Shown: positions 33,892 through 42,294, counted from the first letter of the stretch. The stretch: 44,429 nucleotides of DNA from Cyanobacteria bacterium SIG30 (GCA_015152475.1 SUTW01000008.1:1-44429); one strand, 5' to 3'. The notes: generated by a model not told the origin, from the sequence alone. A program made the numbers and translations.

Positions 33892-33920
33892 ATTATAATA
33901 TCCTTTATGATAATTGACAA
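33892..33920 (-). promoter_or_regulatory. predicted trxA promoter, overlapping nth
   Basis: On the minus strand TTGTCA (33920-33915), a 17-nt spacer and perfect TATAAT (33897-33892). A plus-strand TATAAT (33894-33899) interleaves with it and could serve nth, so the two divergent -10 elements share bases. Confidence 0.6.
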
Positions 33921-34557
33921 GATAGTAAATTTATTAGATTTAGATAATAAAACAAATAAAGTTGAACGTACTGAATTTGTTGAATTTATGGAGAAGGTAA
34001 AAAATCCTTTCCTTGTTCTTATTTGTTGTATTTTGAGCCTTAGAACAAACGATAAAACAACAATTGGCGCATCAAAAAGGTTGCTTGAGCTTGGCAAAAC
34101 TCCAAATGAAATTGCAAATGTTAATGTGGAAAAAATAGAGCATGCTATTTATCCTGTCGGATTTTATAAAAGAAAAGCTATCCAGATACAAGAAATTGCA
34201 AAAATTTTAGTTGAAAAATATAACGGTTGTGTTCCAGATTCAATAGATGAGCTTTTGAAATTTAATGGTGTTGGGCGTAAGACTGCTAACTTGGTTATGA
34301 CAAAAGGTTTTAATCAACCTGCGATTTGTGTTGATGTTCATGTTCACAGAATTTGTAACAGATTAGGCTATGTTAAAACAAAAACTCCAGATGAAACAGA
34401 AATGGCGCTTCGCAAAAAACTTCCAAAAAAATATTGGATTGATTTTAATACTTTGCTTGTAACACACGGGCAAAATATATGTAAGCCAATTAAACCTATG
34501 TGCGGGAAATGTTCTATTGCTAAATATTGTGCATATTATCAAGCAAAGAATCTATAA
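33907..34557 (+). CDS. nth: endonuclease III
   Basis: 216 aa. The helix-hairpin-helix [16 protein letters not shown] (117-132) contains the catalytic Lys125, and Asp143 in [13 protein letters not shown] is the second catalytic residue. The 4Fe-4S Cys are C192-x6-C199-x2-C202-x5-C208. It excises oxidised pyrimidines and nicks abasic sites. There is no Shine-Dalgarno; a TATAAT ends 7 nt before the ATG, so the mRNA may be leaderless. The 3' end overlaps the convergent etfA gene by 38 nt, and no terminator is seen there. Confidence 0.93.
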   Translation: MIIDKIVNLLDLDNKTNKVERTEFVEFMEKVKNPFLVLICCILSLRTNDKTTIGASKRLLELGKTPNEIANVNVEKIEHAIYPVGFYKRKAIQIQEIAKILVEKYNGCVPDSIDELLKFNGVGRKTANLVMTKGFNQPAICVDVHVHRICNRLGYVKTKTPDETEMALRKKLPKKYWIDFNTLLVTHGQNICKPIKPMCGKCSIAKYCAYYQAKNL

Positions 34558-35503
34558 CCGTTTGCGCGTCTTCAACAATTTTTAAGTCACAATTTTCAAA
34601 AATTTGTGCATTTTCATCATTATTTATTGCAATTATGTAATCTGAATTTTCTATTCCAACCATATGTTGAATTGCGCCAGAAATGCCAAATGCCACATAT
34701 ATTTTAGGCGCAATGGTTTTTCCTGTTTGACCTATTTGCTTGTCTTTTGAAGCGTAACCTTTATCAACAGCGCCTCTTGTTGCACCAACTGCGCAATTTG
34801 TTCCAAATAATGAGGCAATTTTTTCTAATTTTTCAAAATTTTCTTTATTTTTTAGCCCTAATCCGCCTGCTAAAACAATTTGTGCATTTGCTAAGTTATC
34901 AGTATTTTTTTTGACATCTTCAATAAATTCTATTATTTGTATCTTGGATTCTTTTTCTATATTTGGATAAAAATTTTCCAATTCCCCATTTTCTTTATAG
35001 ATTTTATCCGCTTTTTTTATTACATTTTCTCGAACGGTTGCCATTTGTGGATAATTTTTACAAAGTATTGTAGCCATTAAGCTTCCGCCAAATGTTGGTC
35101 TTGTTGAGGCCAATTTTTCTTCATCTTTGTAATTTACAATTTCAAGTTTTGTGCAATCGGCAGTTAGTCCCGTATTTAAGCTTGATGAAATTTTTGGTGC
35201 TAAGTCTCGTCCAATTTTTGTTGCACCAACGAGTATTATTTTAGGCTCCTTTTCTTTAACAAGTTTTATTATTGCATCTGAGAAATATAAACTGTTATAG
35301 ATGTTCAATTTTTTATCTATAAGATTATAAACTTTATCTGCGCCATTTTCGTATAAAATTTGGAAATCATTTTCTTCTTTTTCACTACACAATATTGCAC
35401 AAACTTTTCCATTTAAATTTCTCGCATTGTTTAAAAGTTCAAGTGAAACATCTCTTACCTTATTATTTATTTTTTCTATATAAACAAAAATTTCATTATT
35501 CAT
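34520..35503 (-). CDS. etfA: electron transfer flavoprotein subunit alpha
   Basis: 327 aa. The N-terminal domain contains [29 protein letters not shown], and the C-terminal FAD-binding region has [23 protein letters not shown] and [21 protein letters not shown], both typical. With EtfB it forms the FAD-containing dimer that passes electrons between acyl-CoA dehydrogenases and other carriers. It overlaps etfB by 8 nt (etfB first). No dehydrogenase or quinone reductase gene is nearby in the window. It overlaps the convergent nth gene by 38 nt. Confidence 0.93.
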   Translation of the reverse strand: MNNEIFVYIEKINNKVRDVSLELLNNARNLNGKVCAILCSEKEENDFQILYENGADKVYNLIDKKLNIYNSLYFSDAIIKLVKEKEPKIILVGATKIGRDLAPKISSSLNTGLTADCTKLEIVNYKDEEKLASTRPTFGGSLMATILCKNYPQMATVRENVIKKADKIYKENGELENFYPNIEKESKIQIIEFIEDVKKNTDNLANAQIVLAGGLGLKNKENFEKLEKIASLFGTNCAVGATRGAVDKGYASKDKQIGQTGKTIAPKIYVAFGISGAIQHMVGIENSDYIIAINNDENAQIFENCDLKIVEDAQTVIDSLLDNMHNI

Positions 35504-36275
35504 TATTTTTTATCTCATTAATTTTTTTAATTAAATCACTTGCAGAAAAATTTTCCATTTCAATACATTTTCTTGTTGTTTGTTTTCTAAAAACATTTGA
35601 AACCCAAGTTGGAGAACCTTTCATACCACATTCATTGTTGTCGATATTTATATCTTCTGCGGTTAAAATTCTGATTTCTTTGTTTTGTGCTTTTATATAA
35701 TCTGCAATTCTTGGGTTTATTTTGTCGAAATTTTCAGCTGACATCGAAACAAGGCAAGGTAATTTTGCAAGCAGAATATTATAACCATTTTCTAATTCTT
35801 GTTTAACTTCTATTTCGTTTTCCCTTGTTTTAATCGAATTTGCCCAAGATATGTGTTCGATATCTAAAAAATTGGAAATGGTTATACCAGTTTGGGCGGT
35901 GTCTCCATCAAGTGCATATTGCCCGCATAAAATAAGGTCAAAATTTCCAATTTTTTGAATAGCCTTTGCCAGTGTTTTTCCTGTGGCTAGTGTGTCTGAA
36001 CCTATGAATTTTTTATCACATAGCAAAAATGCTTCATCAACTCCAAGCGCCAGAGCTTCTTTAAGAGCGTTTTTTGCTTGTATTGGTCCCATTGATAATG
36101 CTGTTATTTTTACATCTTTTATTTCATTTTTAATTTTTACGGCATTGTTTATCGCATATTCATCTTGTGGATTTAATATGCTTAACATACCATCACGAAC
36201 TATGTTGTTATTTTCACTCCATTTTATATCCTGTGTGTCAGGTACTTGTTTTATGCAAACAATTATATTCATCAT
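35496..36275 (-). CDS. etfB: electron transfer flavoprotein subunit beta
   Basis: 259 aa. Opens with NIIVCIKQVPDT and contains TALSMGP, FDLILCGQYALDGDTAQTGI and CLVSMSAENFDKINPR. The DGDTAQTG segment resembles the second-FAD motif of electron-bifurcating Etfs of anaerobes rather than AMP-binding Etfs (family knowledge; needs alignment). GAGG lies 4 nt before the first ATG and 7 nt before the second, so either start (36275 or 36272) is possible. First gene of an etfBA pair. Confidence 0.92.
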   Translation of the reverse strand: MMNIIVCIKQVPDTQDIKWSENNNIVRDGMLSILNPQDEYAINNAVKIKNEIKDVKITALSMGPIQAKNALKEALALGVDEAFLLCDKKFIGSDTLATGKTLAKAIQKIGNFDLILCGQYALDGDTAQTGITISNFLDIEHISWANSIKTRENEIEVKQELENGYNILLAKLPCLVSMSAENFDKINPRIADYIKAQNKEIRILTAEDINIDNNECGMKGSPTWVSNVFRKQTTRKCIEMENFSASDLIKKINEIKNNE

Positions 36276-36408
36276 TTATCCTCTTGATATATTCTAACAT
36301 ATTTTTTGTCTTTTTCAATTAAATATATAGCCTTTTTGGTTTTATTTTGGGGCAATTAAAAAATATTGGTTTTATGAAAATATTAAAAAGTTAAGAAAAG
36401 GAGAAAAT

Positions 36409-36816
36409 ATGACACACAAATTAGAACTTTACAGATGTGATATCTGTGGAAATTTGATTGAGGTTATTTTGCCAGGTGCAGGTGCTTTGGTTTGTTGCGA
36501 GGAGGAAATGGAACTTTTAACACCAAAAACACAAGATAGTGGTGCAGAAAAACATGTGCCAGTTATTGAACATAAAGATGGCGAAGTTACAATTAGAATA
36601 GGTTCTGAACCTCACCCTATGGAAAAAGAACATTATATTCAATTTGTTGAAGCTATTGCTAATGACAATAAATATTTAAAAAGAAAATATTTTGAACCAA
36701 ATGAAGAACCTGTTCTTAAATTCAAATGCGAATGTGCAAGCGGAGTTAGTTCAAGAGAATTTTGTAATGTTCATGGACTTTGGGCATCAAGCGAGGTGTC
36801 TCATGATGGAAAATAG
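36409..36816 (+). CDS. dfx: desulfoferrodoxin (superoxide reductase, two-iron class)
   Basis: 135 aa. Centre I (rubredoxin-like iron) has Cys10 and Cys13 in YRCDICG and the Cys29-Cys30 pair in LVCCEEEM. Centre II has His49 in AEKHVP with catalytic Glu47-Lys48, His69 (PHPM), His75 (EHYI), Cys119 and His122 (FCNVHGLW), the complete SOR ligand set. It reduces superoxide to hydrogen peroxide without making oxygen, a hallmark of anaerobes. AAAGGAG precedes the ATG. It overlaps the ferritin gene, linking superoxide defence with iron storage. Confidence 0.95.
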   Translation: MTHKLELYRCDICGNLIEVILPGAGALVCCEEEMELLTPKTQDSGAEKHVPVIEHKDGEVTIRIGSEPHPMEKEHYIQFVEAIANDNKYLKRKYFEPNEEPVLKFKCECASGVSSREFCNVHGLWASSEVSHDGK

Positions 36817-37282
36817 TTTAGTTATTGAATTTAATAAACAAATAAATAGAGAATTTTATTCTGCTTATCTTTATTATGCAATGTCTGCTTATTTTTCACA
36901 GGCTAATTATGATGGGCTTGCAAAATATATGAAAAAACAAGCTATTGAAGAATTAGAACATGCTCAAAAGGTTTATGATTTTATGCTTTTGAGGCACAGT
37001 GCTATAAAATTTGAAAGAATTGAAGAACCGGATATGCTTTTTGGAAGTCCGATTGATGTTTTTTCAAAAGCTTTAGAACATGAAAAATTTATGACGCATG
37101 AAATCTTAAAATTAAATGAAAAAGCAAAAGAACTTAAAGATTCAACATCTCAGGTATTTTTACAGGATTTAATTTTTGAACAGGCGGAAGAAGAAGATAA
37201 ATTTATGAAAATTCTTGACAAGATAACATTTAATCCCGATTGCGCTTGTATTGTTGAAAGATTAGATGCTGAATTAAAATAA
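36803..37282 (+). CDS. ftnA: bacterial ferritin
   Basis: 159 aa. Four-helix ferritin with ferroxidase ligands Glu17 (NREFYSAYLYY), Glu50 and His53 (EELEHAQ), Glu94 (EHEKFM) and residues in FEQAEEEDKF. It oxidises and stores iron as a cytoplasmic 24-mer, limiting Fenton chemistry. ATG at 36803 (or the adjacent 36806) follows GAGG by 6 nt; an earlier in-frame start at 36692 would lie deep inside dfx and add non-family residues. It overlaps dfx by 14 nt, indicating coupled translation. Confidence 0.93.
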   Translation: MMENSLVIEFNKQINREFYSAYLYYAMSAYFSQANYDGLAKYMKKQAIEELEHAQKVYDFMLLRHSAIKFERIEEPDMLFGSPIDVFSKALEHEKFMTHEILKLNEKAKELKDSTSQVFLQDLIFEQAEEEDKFMKILDKITFNPDCACIVERLDAELK

Positions 37283-37313
37283 AAAACAAATTCCATTTTC
37301 TTTCTTGATGATG

Positions 37314-37319
37314 TATAAT
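37314..37319 (+). promoter_or_regulatory. predicted glyA -10 element
   Basis: A perfect TATAAT lies 23 nt before the glyA ATG in the short gap after ferritin. No convincing -35 is seen at 16-18 nt. Confidence 0.4.
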
Positions 37320-37341
37320 GGTTACAAAAGAGGGAGAGAAA

Positions 37342-38571
37342 ATGGAACTTGATATCATTAAAAAAGTTGATGCAGATGTTGCTCAATACATTGAATTAGA
37401 ACTTAAACGTCAGCAAGAAACAATTGAACTTATTGCAAGTGAAAACTTTACTTCAACTGCCGTTATGGCTGCTTGTGGTAGTGTTTTAACAAATAAATAT
37501 GCAGAAGGTAAACCTTATAAAAGATTTTATAATGGTTGCGAAAATGTTGATAAAATCGAAGAACTAGCGGTTAATCGTTGCAAAGAATTATTTGGTTGTG
37601 ATCATGCCAATGTTCAGCCTCATTCAGGTGCACAAGCTAATATGGCAGTGTTCTTATATGCCCTAAAACCTGGTGATAAAGTAATGGGTATGGATTTGTC
37701 TAATGGTGGTCATTTGACACATGGTTCTCCTGTTAATTTTTCAGGTTTGTATTTTGACATTGTAAGTTATGGCGTAAACGATAATGGCGAAATTGATTAT
37801 GATGCTCTTGAAAAACTTGCAATAGAAGAAAAACCAAAATTAATTATTGCAGGCGCTAGCAACTATTGCAAAATAATTGATTTTAAAAGATTTAAAGAAA
37901 TTGCAGACAAAGTTGGTGCTTATTTAATGGTTGATATTGCGCATATTGCAGGTCTTATCGCAGGTGGCGTTCACCCTAGCCCTGTTCCTTATGCTGATTT
38001 TGTAACAACAACAACTCATAAAACTTTGAGAGGTCCAAGAGGTGGTATTATTATGTGCAAAGAAAAGCACGCTCTTGGAATAGACAAAGCAGTTTTCCCA
38101 GGCATTCAAGGTGGTCCTTTGGAACATATTATCGCAGGTAAAGCAGTGGCTCTTAAAGAAGCATTATCTGATGATTTTAAGGTTTGGGCAAAACAAGTAG
38201 TTTTGAATGCTAAAACGTTAGCTGAAACTCTTGTTAAAGAAGGAGTTGATATAGTTGGCGATAAAACAGAAAATCACTTAATGACTTTGGATTTAAGAAA
38301 ATTAAATAAAACTGGCAAAGATGTTGCAAATATGCTTGAAGAAATCGGAATAACTGCAAACAAAAATACTGTTCCAAATGATCCTCAATCACCTTTTGTA
38401 ACTTCTGGTGTAAGAATAGGTACTCCCGCTATAACAACTCGTGGCTTTAAAGAAGAACAAATGGTTGAAGTTGGGAAAATTATTGCAGATGGCATTTTAG
38501 AAAGAGATTCAAAAGAAAATCTTCGCGCAAGAAGTTTGAAACTTTGCAGAGAATTTCCTCTTTATGCTTAA
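37342..38571 (+). CDS. glyA: serine hydroxymethyltransferase
   Basis: 409 aa. [38 protein letters not shown] and the PLP-lysine segment [14 protein letters not shown] are canonical. It interconverts serine and glycine, loading tetrahydrofolate with a one-carbon unit used among others by PurH. ATG at 37342 follows GAGGGAGAG; an in-frame start at 37318 lies on the -10 element and is rejected. It ends in a strong terminator that overlaps the convergent sigma-factor gene. Confidence 0.97.
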   Translation: MELDIIKKVDADVAQYIELELKRQQETIELIASENFTSTAVMAACGSVLTNKYAEGKPYKRFYNGCENVDKIEELAVNRCKELFGCDHANVQPHSGAQANMAVFLYALKPGDKVMGMDLSNGGHLTHGSPVNFSGLYFDIVSYGVNDNGEIDYDALEKLAIEEKPKLIIAGASNYCKIIDFKRFKEIADKVGAYLMVDIAHIAGLIAGGVHPSPVPYADFVTTTTHKTLRGPRGGIIMCKEKHALGIDKAVFPGIQGGPLEHIIAGKAVALKEALSDDFKVWAKQVVLNAKTLAETLVKEGVDIVGDKTENHLMTLDLRKLNKTGKDVANMLEEIGITANKNTVPNDPQSPFVTSGVRIGTPAITTRGFKEEQMVEVGKIIADGILERDSKENLRARSLKLCREFPLYA

Positions 38572-38597
38572 ATAAAAATAATTGAATATAATTTGCA

Positions 38598-38638
38598 TTT
38601 TATCCTGCTATTTAAATATAGCAGGATAAAAGTTTTTT
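38598..38638 (+). terminator. glyA terminator overlapping the sigma-factor 3' end
   Basis: TTTTATCCTGCTAT (38598-38611) and ATAGCAGGATAAAA (38618-38631) form a perfect 14-bp stem with a 6-nt loop, then G and six T. The right arm also encodes the last residues (LSCYI) of the convergent sigma factor, whose stop codon lies in the loop. Confidence 0.88.
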
Positions 38639-39490
38639 AGCCTCTGGCAATTCAAATATTTTTTTGATTACTCTTTTTTCCATTTGTCTTATACATTCTT
38701 TTGTAACGCCATATTTGTTGCCTATTTCTTGAAGTGTCATAGGCTCGTTATTTTCCAAGCCAAAGCGCAAAGTGATAACTTCTTGTTCTTTTGTTTTTAA
38801 GAAATTTAATACGCTATTAATGTCTCTTTTAAGTTCTGTGTCTTCAATTGATTTTTCAATATTGCATTTTGTGTCTTCAATAATTTCTGCAAATGACATA
38901 CTTTTTTCTCCGCTATTTTCATTTCTTGATGTTTCAAGAGATATCGTTTGAGTGTACGCATTTAAGTAACTGTCAATTTTATCTTCTTTAATATTCATTT
39001 CTTTTGCAACTTCAGATTTTTTGACTTCTGTGTTGTATTTTTTCTCTAAATCAGATTTTACTTTTTTGTATTTAGCAAGAGTTTCTTGTACATAAACTGG
39101 AATTTTCATAGCATGGCTTTGTTCTGATATAGCTTTAAACATAACTTGTTTTATCCACCAGGTTGCATAAGTTGAGAATTTATAACCTAAATCGCAATTA
39201 AATTTGTCAACTGCAATCATAAGACCAAGATTTCCTTCTTGAAGAAGGTCAATAAGTGGCAATTTGCTTGTATGAATTGTTTTTTTGGCAATATTTAAAA
39301 CAAGTTTCAAATTGGATTGGACGAGAATTTTTTTTGCCAAACCGTCGCCTTGTTGTGCCATACGTGCGTAGTATTTTTCATCTTCGTTAGATAAGGGTTT
39401 AATTTTACTAATTTTTTTTAGGTAAGCTTGCAAAACTTCATCTTCGCCGATTTCATTTGAATAAAATGTTTTTGTAAGACCTTTTTCCAT
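38612..39490 (-). CDS. sigma-70 family RNA polymerase sigma factor, group 2-like
   Basis: 292 aa. Region 1.2 is in DEVLQAYLKKISKIKPLS; region 2 has NLKLVLNIAKKT, LIDLLQEGNLGLMIAVDKF and YKFSTYATWWIKQ; region 3 is IPVYVQETLAKYKKV; region 4 has TLQEIGNKYGVTKECIRQME. No long region 1.1 is present, so this resembles cyanobacterial group 2 (alternative) factors more than the primary RpoD, though a primary role is not excluded. ATG 39490 has AAAGGAG about 8 nt upstream; an in-frame ATG at 39514 lies before this site and lacks its own. A promoter with a palindrome at its start point and a leader of about 170 nt point to regulated expression. Confidence 0.88.
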   Translation of the reverse strand: MEKGLTKTFYSNEIGEDEVLQAYLKKISKIKPLSNEDEKYYARMAQQGDGLAKKILVQSNLKLVLNIAKKTIHTSKLPLIDLLQEGNLGLMIAVDKFNCDLGYKFSTYATWWIKQVMFKAISEQSHAMKIPVYVQETLAKYKKVKSDLEKKYNTEVKKSEVAKEMNIKEDKIDSYLNAYTQTISLETSRNENSGEKSMSFAEIIEDTKCNIEKSIEDTELKRDINSVLNFLKTKEQEVITLRFGLENNEPMTLQEIGNKYGVTKECIRQMEKRVIKKIFELPEAKKLLSCYI

Positions 39491-39666
39491 AAAACTTTCT
39501 CCTTTATTTTTCATAACAATTTTTGCCCTTATCTATTTTGTAAGGCACATTAAATTTGCCCCTTTTTAAAAGGGATAACGCAAGACCAACACCGCTATTT
39601 GCTAAACCTTTTTTTTGATAAATACTTTTTACTAATGCTATATAGTATATATCAAAGTATATACTT
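39491..39666 (-). promoter_or_regulatory. long 5' leader of the sigma-factor gene
   Basis: About 170 nt between the predicted start point and ATG 39490, with no credible gene. It can form a CCCTTTT/AAAAGGG hairpin (39560-39574) and a TGCC/GGCA hairpin around 39527-39551. A GGTTTAGCAAATAGCGG stretch has no recognised match. It may be a regulatory leader; the structure is by eye only. The 339-nt gap 39491-39828 otherwise holds only the promoter, an inverted repeat and the GT11 terminator. Confidence 0.35.
39655..39666. repeat. 12-bp palindrome at the predicted sigma-factor transcription start
   Basis: AAGTATATACTT is a perfect palindrome directly downstream of the -10 (39667-39672) and covering the expected start point. 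Related TATATACT half-sites lie beside it (39638-39652). Position and symmetry suggest an operator for a dimeric repressor, but the sequence is entirely AT-rich apart from one G and one C. Confidence 0.4.
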
Positions 39667-39695
39667 AATATATCATATGACTTTTTAAATTTCAA
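39667..39695 (-). promoter_or_regulatory. predicted sigma-factor gene promoter
   Basis: On the minus strand TTGAAA (39695-39690), a 17-nt spacer and TATATT (39672-39667). It belongs to the TTGAA-type -35 seen at several genes in this window. Confidence 0.55.
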
Positions 39696-39782
39696 GTGTT
39701 TTATGAAGTTTTGTAAACCAAAATGCAAAAAACTGGAGAAAATGTAATATTTCTTAACAATATTTTATATTGTTTTAAACCG

Positions 39783-39825
39783 AAAAAATGCTTATTTTGT
39801 TGAGGTTTAGCCCACAAAAAGCATT
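39783..39825 (-). terminator. terminator of the rpmG-to-fucosyltransferase operon
   Basis: On the minus strand AATGCT pairs with AGCATT, and TTTGT with ACAAA inside, followed by six T (plus-strand A at 39783-39788). It begins 4 nt after the GT11 stop codon. Confidence 0.75.
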
Positions 39826-39828
39826 ATT

Positions 39829-40671
39829 TTAAATTTTAATCCAGTTATCTGGATAAACATCATCCGTTGTTTTATTTGGGTCTTGAAACCATTTTTTTGG
39901 CGCTATAACAGTTTTTTCAGGGTTTTTGTTTAGATATGCTCCAAAATATGAAAAAGAGCTATTTGCGATGATGTTATGTTTGCATTTGCTCATCAAATAC
40001 ATATCTTGCCAGGAATCGTTTTCGATATTGTGGTTTATATAAATTACATTTTGGATGTTACTTAGAATTTTGCTTGCGCCTCTAATATCGTCAGAAAAAA
40101 CGTAAAATACTGGGTTTTTGACCTTTTCTTTTATTATTTCGATAGCTTTTTTGTAATAATTTTCATCTAAGTGGTTGTATATTTTGCTGTAATGACTTTT
40201 TTGAACATAATCTCCAAGTCTTATGTGCATTGAAATTGAATTTTCTTCTTTAATTTTTTCTTCAATTTCTCGTGTTTTTTCTGAAATTTTTGCCTCAAAA
40301 TTGATCTTATTTACCACATTTTCATTAAAATATTTTGGACTTTGGAAAAATCCCTCAACAAATGTGTTGTTTTCTATTTTTTCAAATTTTTCTTCGTAGC
40401 TAAAACTTTCTTCATTATAAATGTTTAACCCCAAAAATTTTTTTGGCATTTTTAATATTTTTCTTAATTTCCAATATAAAAGCGGACGAATATCCTTGCA
40501 AGGATTTTCTTCTATACCAAAAATATTCATTTCATATTTTCTTGTTTTTCTTCCTTTGAAGAAACTCATATCAAAAAATAATTCGCAGTTTAATTTTTCT
40601 GCCAATGTTTTTCCTGCAAGATATTGAAAGATTTGGTTTCCTAAACCACCGTTATATTTCATTATTATCAT
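39829..40671 (-). CDS. GT11-family glycosyltransferase (alpha-1,2-fucosyltransferase-like)
   Basis: 280 aa. The N-terminal [18 protein letters not shown], the central SMHIRLGDYV, FYVFSDD and the C-terminal IANSSFSYFGAYLN are the GT11 motifs (GGLGNQ, HxRRGDY, FSDD, SSFSWWGA); here the second is H-x-R-L-GDY. It would transfer fucose from GDP-fucose to galactose in a surface polysaccharide. ATG 40671 has AAGGA 9 nt upstream; an in-frame start at 40692 is less likely. It overlaps gtrA by 20 nt. This is the last gene of the ribosomal operon transcript. No GDP-fucose synthesis genes are in the window. Confidence 0.88.
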   Translation of the reverse strand: MIIMKYNGGLGNQIFQYLAGKTLAEKLNCELFFDMSFFKGRKTRKYEMNIFGIEENPCKDIRPLLYWKLRKILKMPKKFLGLNIYNEESFSYEEKFEKIENNTFVEGFFQSPKYFNENVVNKINFEAKISEKTREIEEKIKEENSISMHIRLGDYVQKSHYSKIYNHLDENYYKKAIEIIKEKVKNPVFYVFSDDIRGASKILSNIQNVIYINHNIENDSWQDMYLMSKCKHNIIANSSFSYFGAYLNKNPEKTVIAPKKWFQDPNKTTDDVYPDNWIKI

Positions 40672-41098
40672 TGTTATTTTCCTTAAATACAAAAAGTTTA
40701 AAAAGTATAAATGTTAAAACTGAAACGGGCGGAACAACAATAAGTTGAGCTAAATATTTATTAACTCCAACATCTGCAAGCAAATTTAAGGCAATTAGAT
40801 TAATAAAATAAGTCAAGATATATACGCCAAAAAATTTAAAAATTAAACTATTATCGTTGCTTTTAAAAACAAGTGTTCCAGTTGTTTTAAAATTCCACAA
40901 AACACCAACTATATAAGCACATAAAAGCGCAATTGGTCGTGGCAGTGGTGTTGTTATAAAGATTGAATACATAATGTAGGCAAAAAGTGTGTTTATTCCG
41001 CCCACAAAAAGAAATTTAATAAATTTTCTATCTACATGAAAAAGTGTGGATAAAATATCCACACTTTTTGATATTAAAATATGAATTTTATTATACAT
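40652..41098 (-). CDS. GtrA-family membrane protein (polyprenyl-glycan flippase type)
   Basis: 148 aa with four membrane segments: [56 protein letters not shown] and [20 protein letters not shown]. The [11 protein letters not shown] and [11 protein letters not shown] patterns are typical of GtrA, which helps move undecaprenyl-linked sugars across the membrane. The annotated ATG overlaps the rplA stop by 8 nt. A 14-bp hairpin with a U run lies within its first 20 codons, so the true start could be downstream, or translation may pass through a terminator. It is followed by the overlapping GT11 gene, making a glycan-modification pair. Confidence 0.82.
   Translation of the reverse strand: MYNKIHILISKSVDILSTLFHVDRKFIKFLFVGGINTLFAYIMYSIFITTPLPRPIALLCAYIVGVLWNFKTTGTLVFKSNDNSLIFKFFGVYILTYFINLIALNLLADVGVNKYLAQLIVVPPVSVLTFILFKLFVFKENNNDNNEI
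41039..41069 (-). terminator. terminator-like hairpin inside the start of gtrA
   Basis: On the minus strand AAAAAGTGTGGATA (41069-41056) pairs perfectly with TATCCACACTTTTT (41052-41039) around TTT. It lies 22-52 nt after the rplA stop codon but inside the gtrA frame. It looks like the end of the ribosomal operon, or an attenuator for the glycan genes. Confidence 0.7.
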
Positions 41099-41813
41099 AT
41101 TCCTTGATTTCGTTTACAACATCTTTAGGTTCTAATTTAATAGATGGACCCATTGTAGTTGTTAAATACATTGATTTAAGGTAAGTACCTTTAGCAGTTG
41201 AAGGTTTTACTTTTACAACAGCTTCTGCAAGTGTTGAGAAGTTTTTCATTAAGTCTTCTGCGCTAAATTTAATTTTACCTATACCAACGTGAATCATACC
41301 TTGTTTGTCGGCTCTGAATTCAACTTTACCAGCTTTAGCATCTTTAACTGCTTTAACTACGTCAAGAGTAACTGTACCTGTTTTAGGGTTTGGCATTAAA
41401 CCTTTTGGACCTAAAACACGACCAATTTTACCTAATGCAGGCATCATTTCAGGTGTTGCAATCAATGTATCAAATTCGAACCAACCGCCTTGAATTTTAT
41501 CGATGATTTCTTCAGCTCCTGCTTCATCAGCTCCTGCTTCTTTTGCTTGAGTTGCTTTTTCACCTTTTGCGATAACGCAAACTCTAACAGTTTTACCAAG
41601 ACCAGCAGGTAAAATTGTTGTTGAACGAACTTGTTGATCTGCTTGACGAACGTCAATACCTAATCTCATATGGCATTCAACTGTTTCATCAAATTTTGCA
41701 ACTGCAGAAGATACTTCTTGAAGTTTTTTAATTGCATCTAATGCTGTTGATGGTTGAGTAAAATCAGCCATTAATTCTTTTATTTTTTGTTGTTTTTTTG
41801 TTGTTTTTGACAT
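41091..41813 (-). CDS. rplA: 50S ribosomal protein L1
   Basis: 240 aa. The conserved block [17 protein letters not shown] is present, together with the [19 protein letters not shown] and [18 protein letters not shown] segments. L1 binds the mobile stalk of 23S rRNA and usually represses its own operon by binding an mRNA site; such a site appears at 42311-42340. AAAGGAG precedes the ATG. Instead of rplJ-rplL, the next gene is gtrA, whose start overlaps the L1 stop. Confidence 0.96.
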   Translation of the reverse strand: MSKTTKKQQKIKELMADFTQPSTALDAIKKLQEVSSAVAKFDETVECHMRLGIDVRQADQQVRSTTILPAGLGKTVRVCVIAKGEKATQAKEAGADEAGAEEIIDKIQGGWFEFDTLIATPEMMPALGKIGRVLGPKGLMPNPKTGTVTLDVVKAVKDAKAGKVEFRADKQGMIHVGIGKIKFSAEDLMKNFSTLAEAVVKVKPSTAKGTYLKSMYLTTTMGPSIKLEPKDVVNEIKEYV

Positions 41814-41862
41814 TTTTTCTCCTTTCGTGGTTTTAACGGCAAATTATTTTGCCTCCCAACTT

Positions 41863-42294
41863 TTATTCTTCTACAGTAACACCCATTGAACGTGCAGTTC
41901 CAGCAATCATGTTAACAGCACTTTCTATTGATGTTGCGTTTAAGTCTTCCATTTTTGTTTTTGCAATTTCTTCTAATTGCGCTTTTGTGATTTTGCCAAC
42001 TTTAGTTTTGTTTGGTGCTGCTGAACCTTTTGGAAGGTTTAACGCTTTTTTAATTAAAACTGCAGCTGGTGGTGATTTAGTTTCAAAAGTGAAACTTCTA
42101 TCTTCATAAACTTCGATAACAACTGGAATAACATAACCTGCTTGAGATGCAGTTCTGTCATTGAATTGTTTACAGAAATCCATGATGTTTACACCTTTTT
42201 GACCTAATGCAGGACCTACTGGTGGTGATGGATTCGCTTTTCCAGCTTCGATTTGAAGTTTAATTTTTCCCATTACTTTTTTTGATGGTGCCAT
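41863..42294 (-). CDS. rplK: 50S ribosomal protein L11
   Basis: 143 aa. [34 protein letters not shown]-type N-terminus (in two adjoining blocks) and the C-terminal RNA-binding domain with [14 protein letters not shown] and AGTARSMGV are canonical. It forms the GTPase-associated centre base. AAGGAG lies 7 nt before the ATG. It follows nusG, with the L1 leader hairpin in the gap, and precedes rplA by 49 nt. Confidence 0.97.
   Translation of the reverse strand: MAPSKKVMGKIKLQIEAGKANPSPPVGPALGQKGVNIMDFCKQFNDRTASQAGYVIPVVIEVYEDRSFTFETKSPPAAVLIKKALNLPKGSAAPNKTKVGKITKAQLEEIAKTKMEDLNATSIESAVNMIAGTARSMGVTVEE

Noticed and set aside
37283-37341. Glycine riboswitch before glyA
   Set aside because: The gap is only 59 nt and lacks tandem aptamer features; just a -10 element and ribosome-binding site are seen.
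39504-39728. 74-codon minus-strand open frame upstream of the sigma factor gene
   Set aside because: Starts with TTG without a ribosome-binding site and overlaps the predicted promoter and palindrome; the peptide matches nothing I know. Treated as leader/intergenic sequence.
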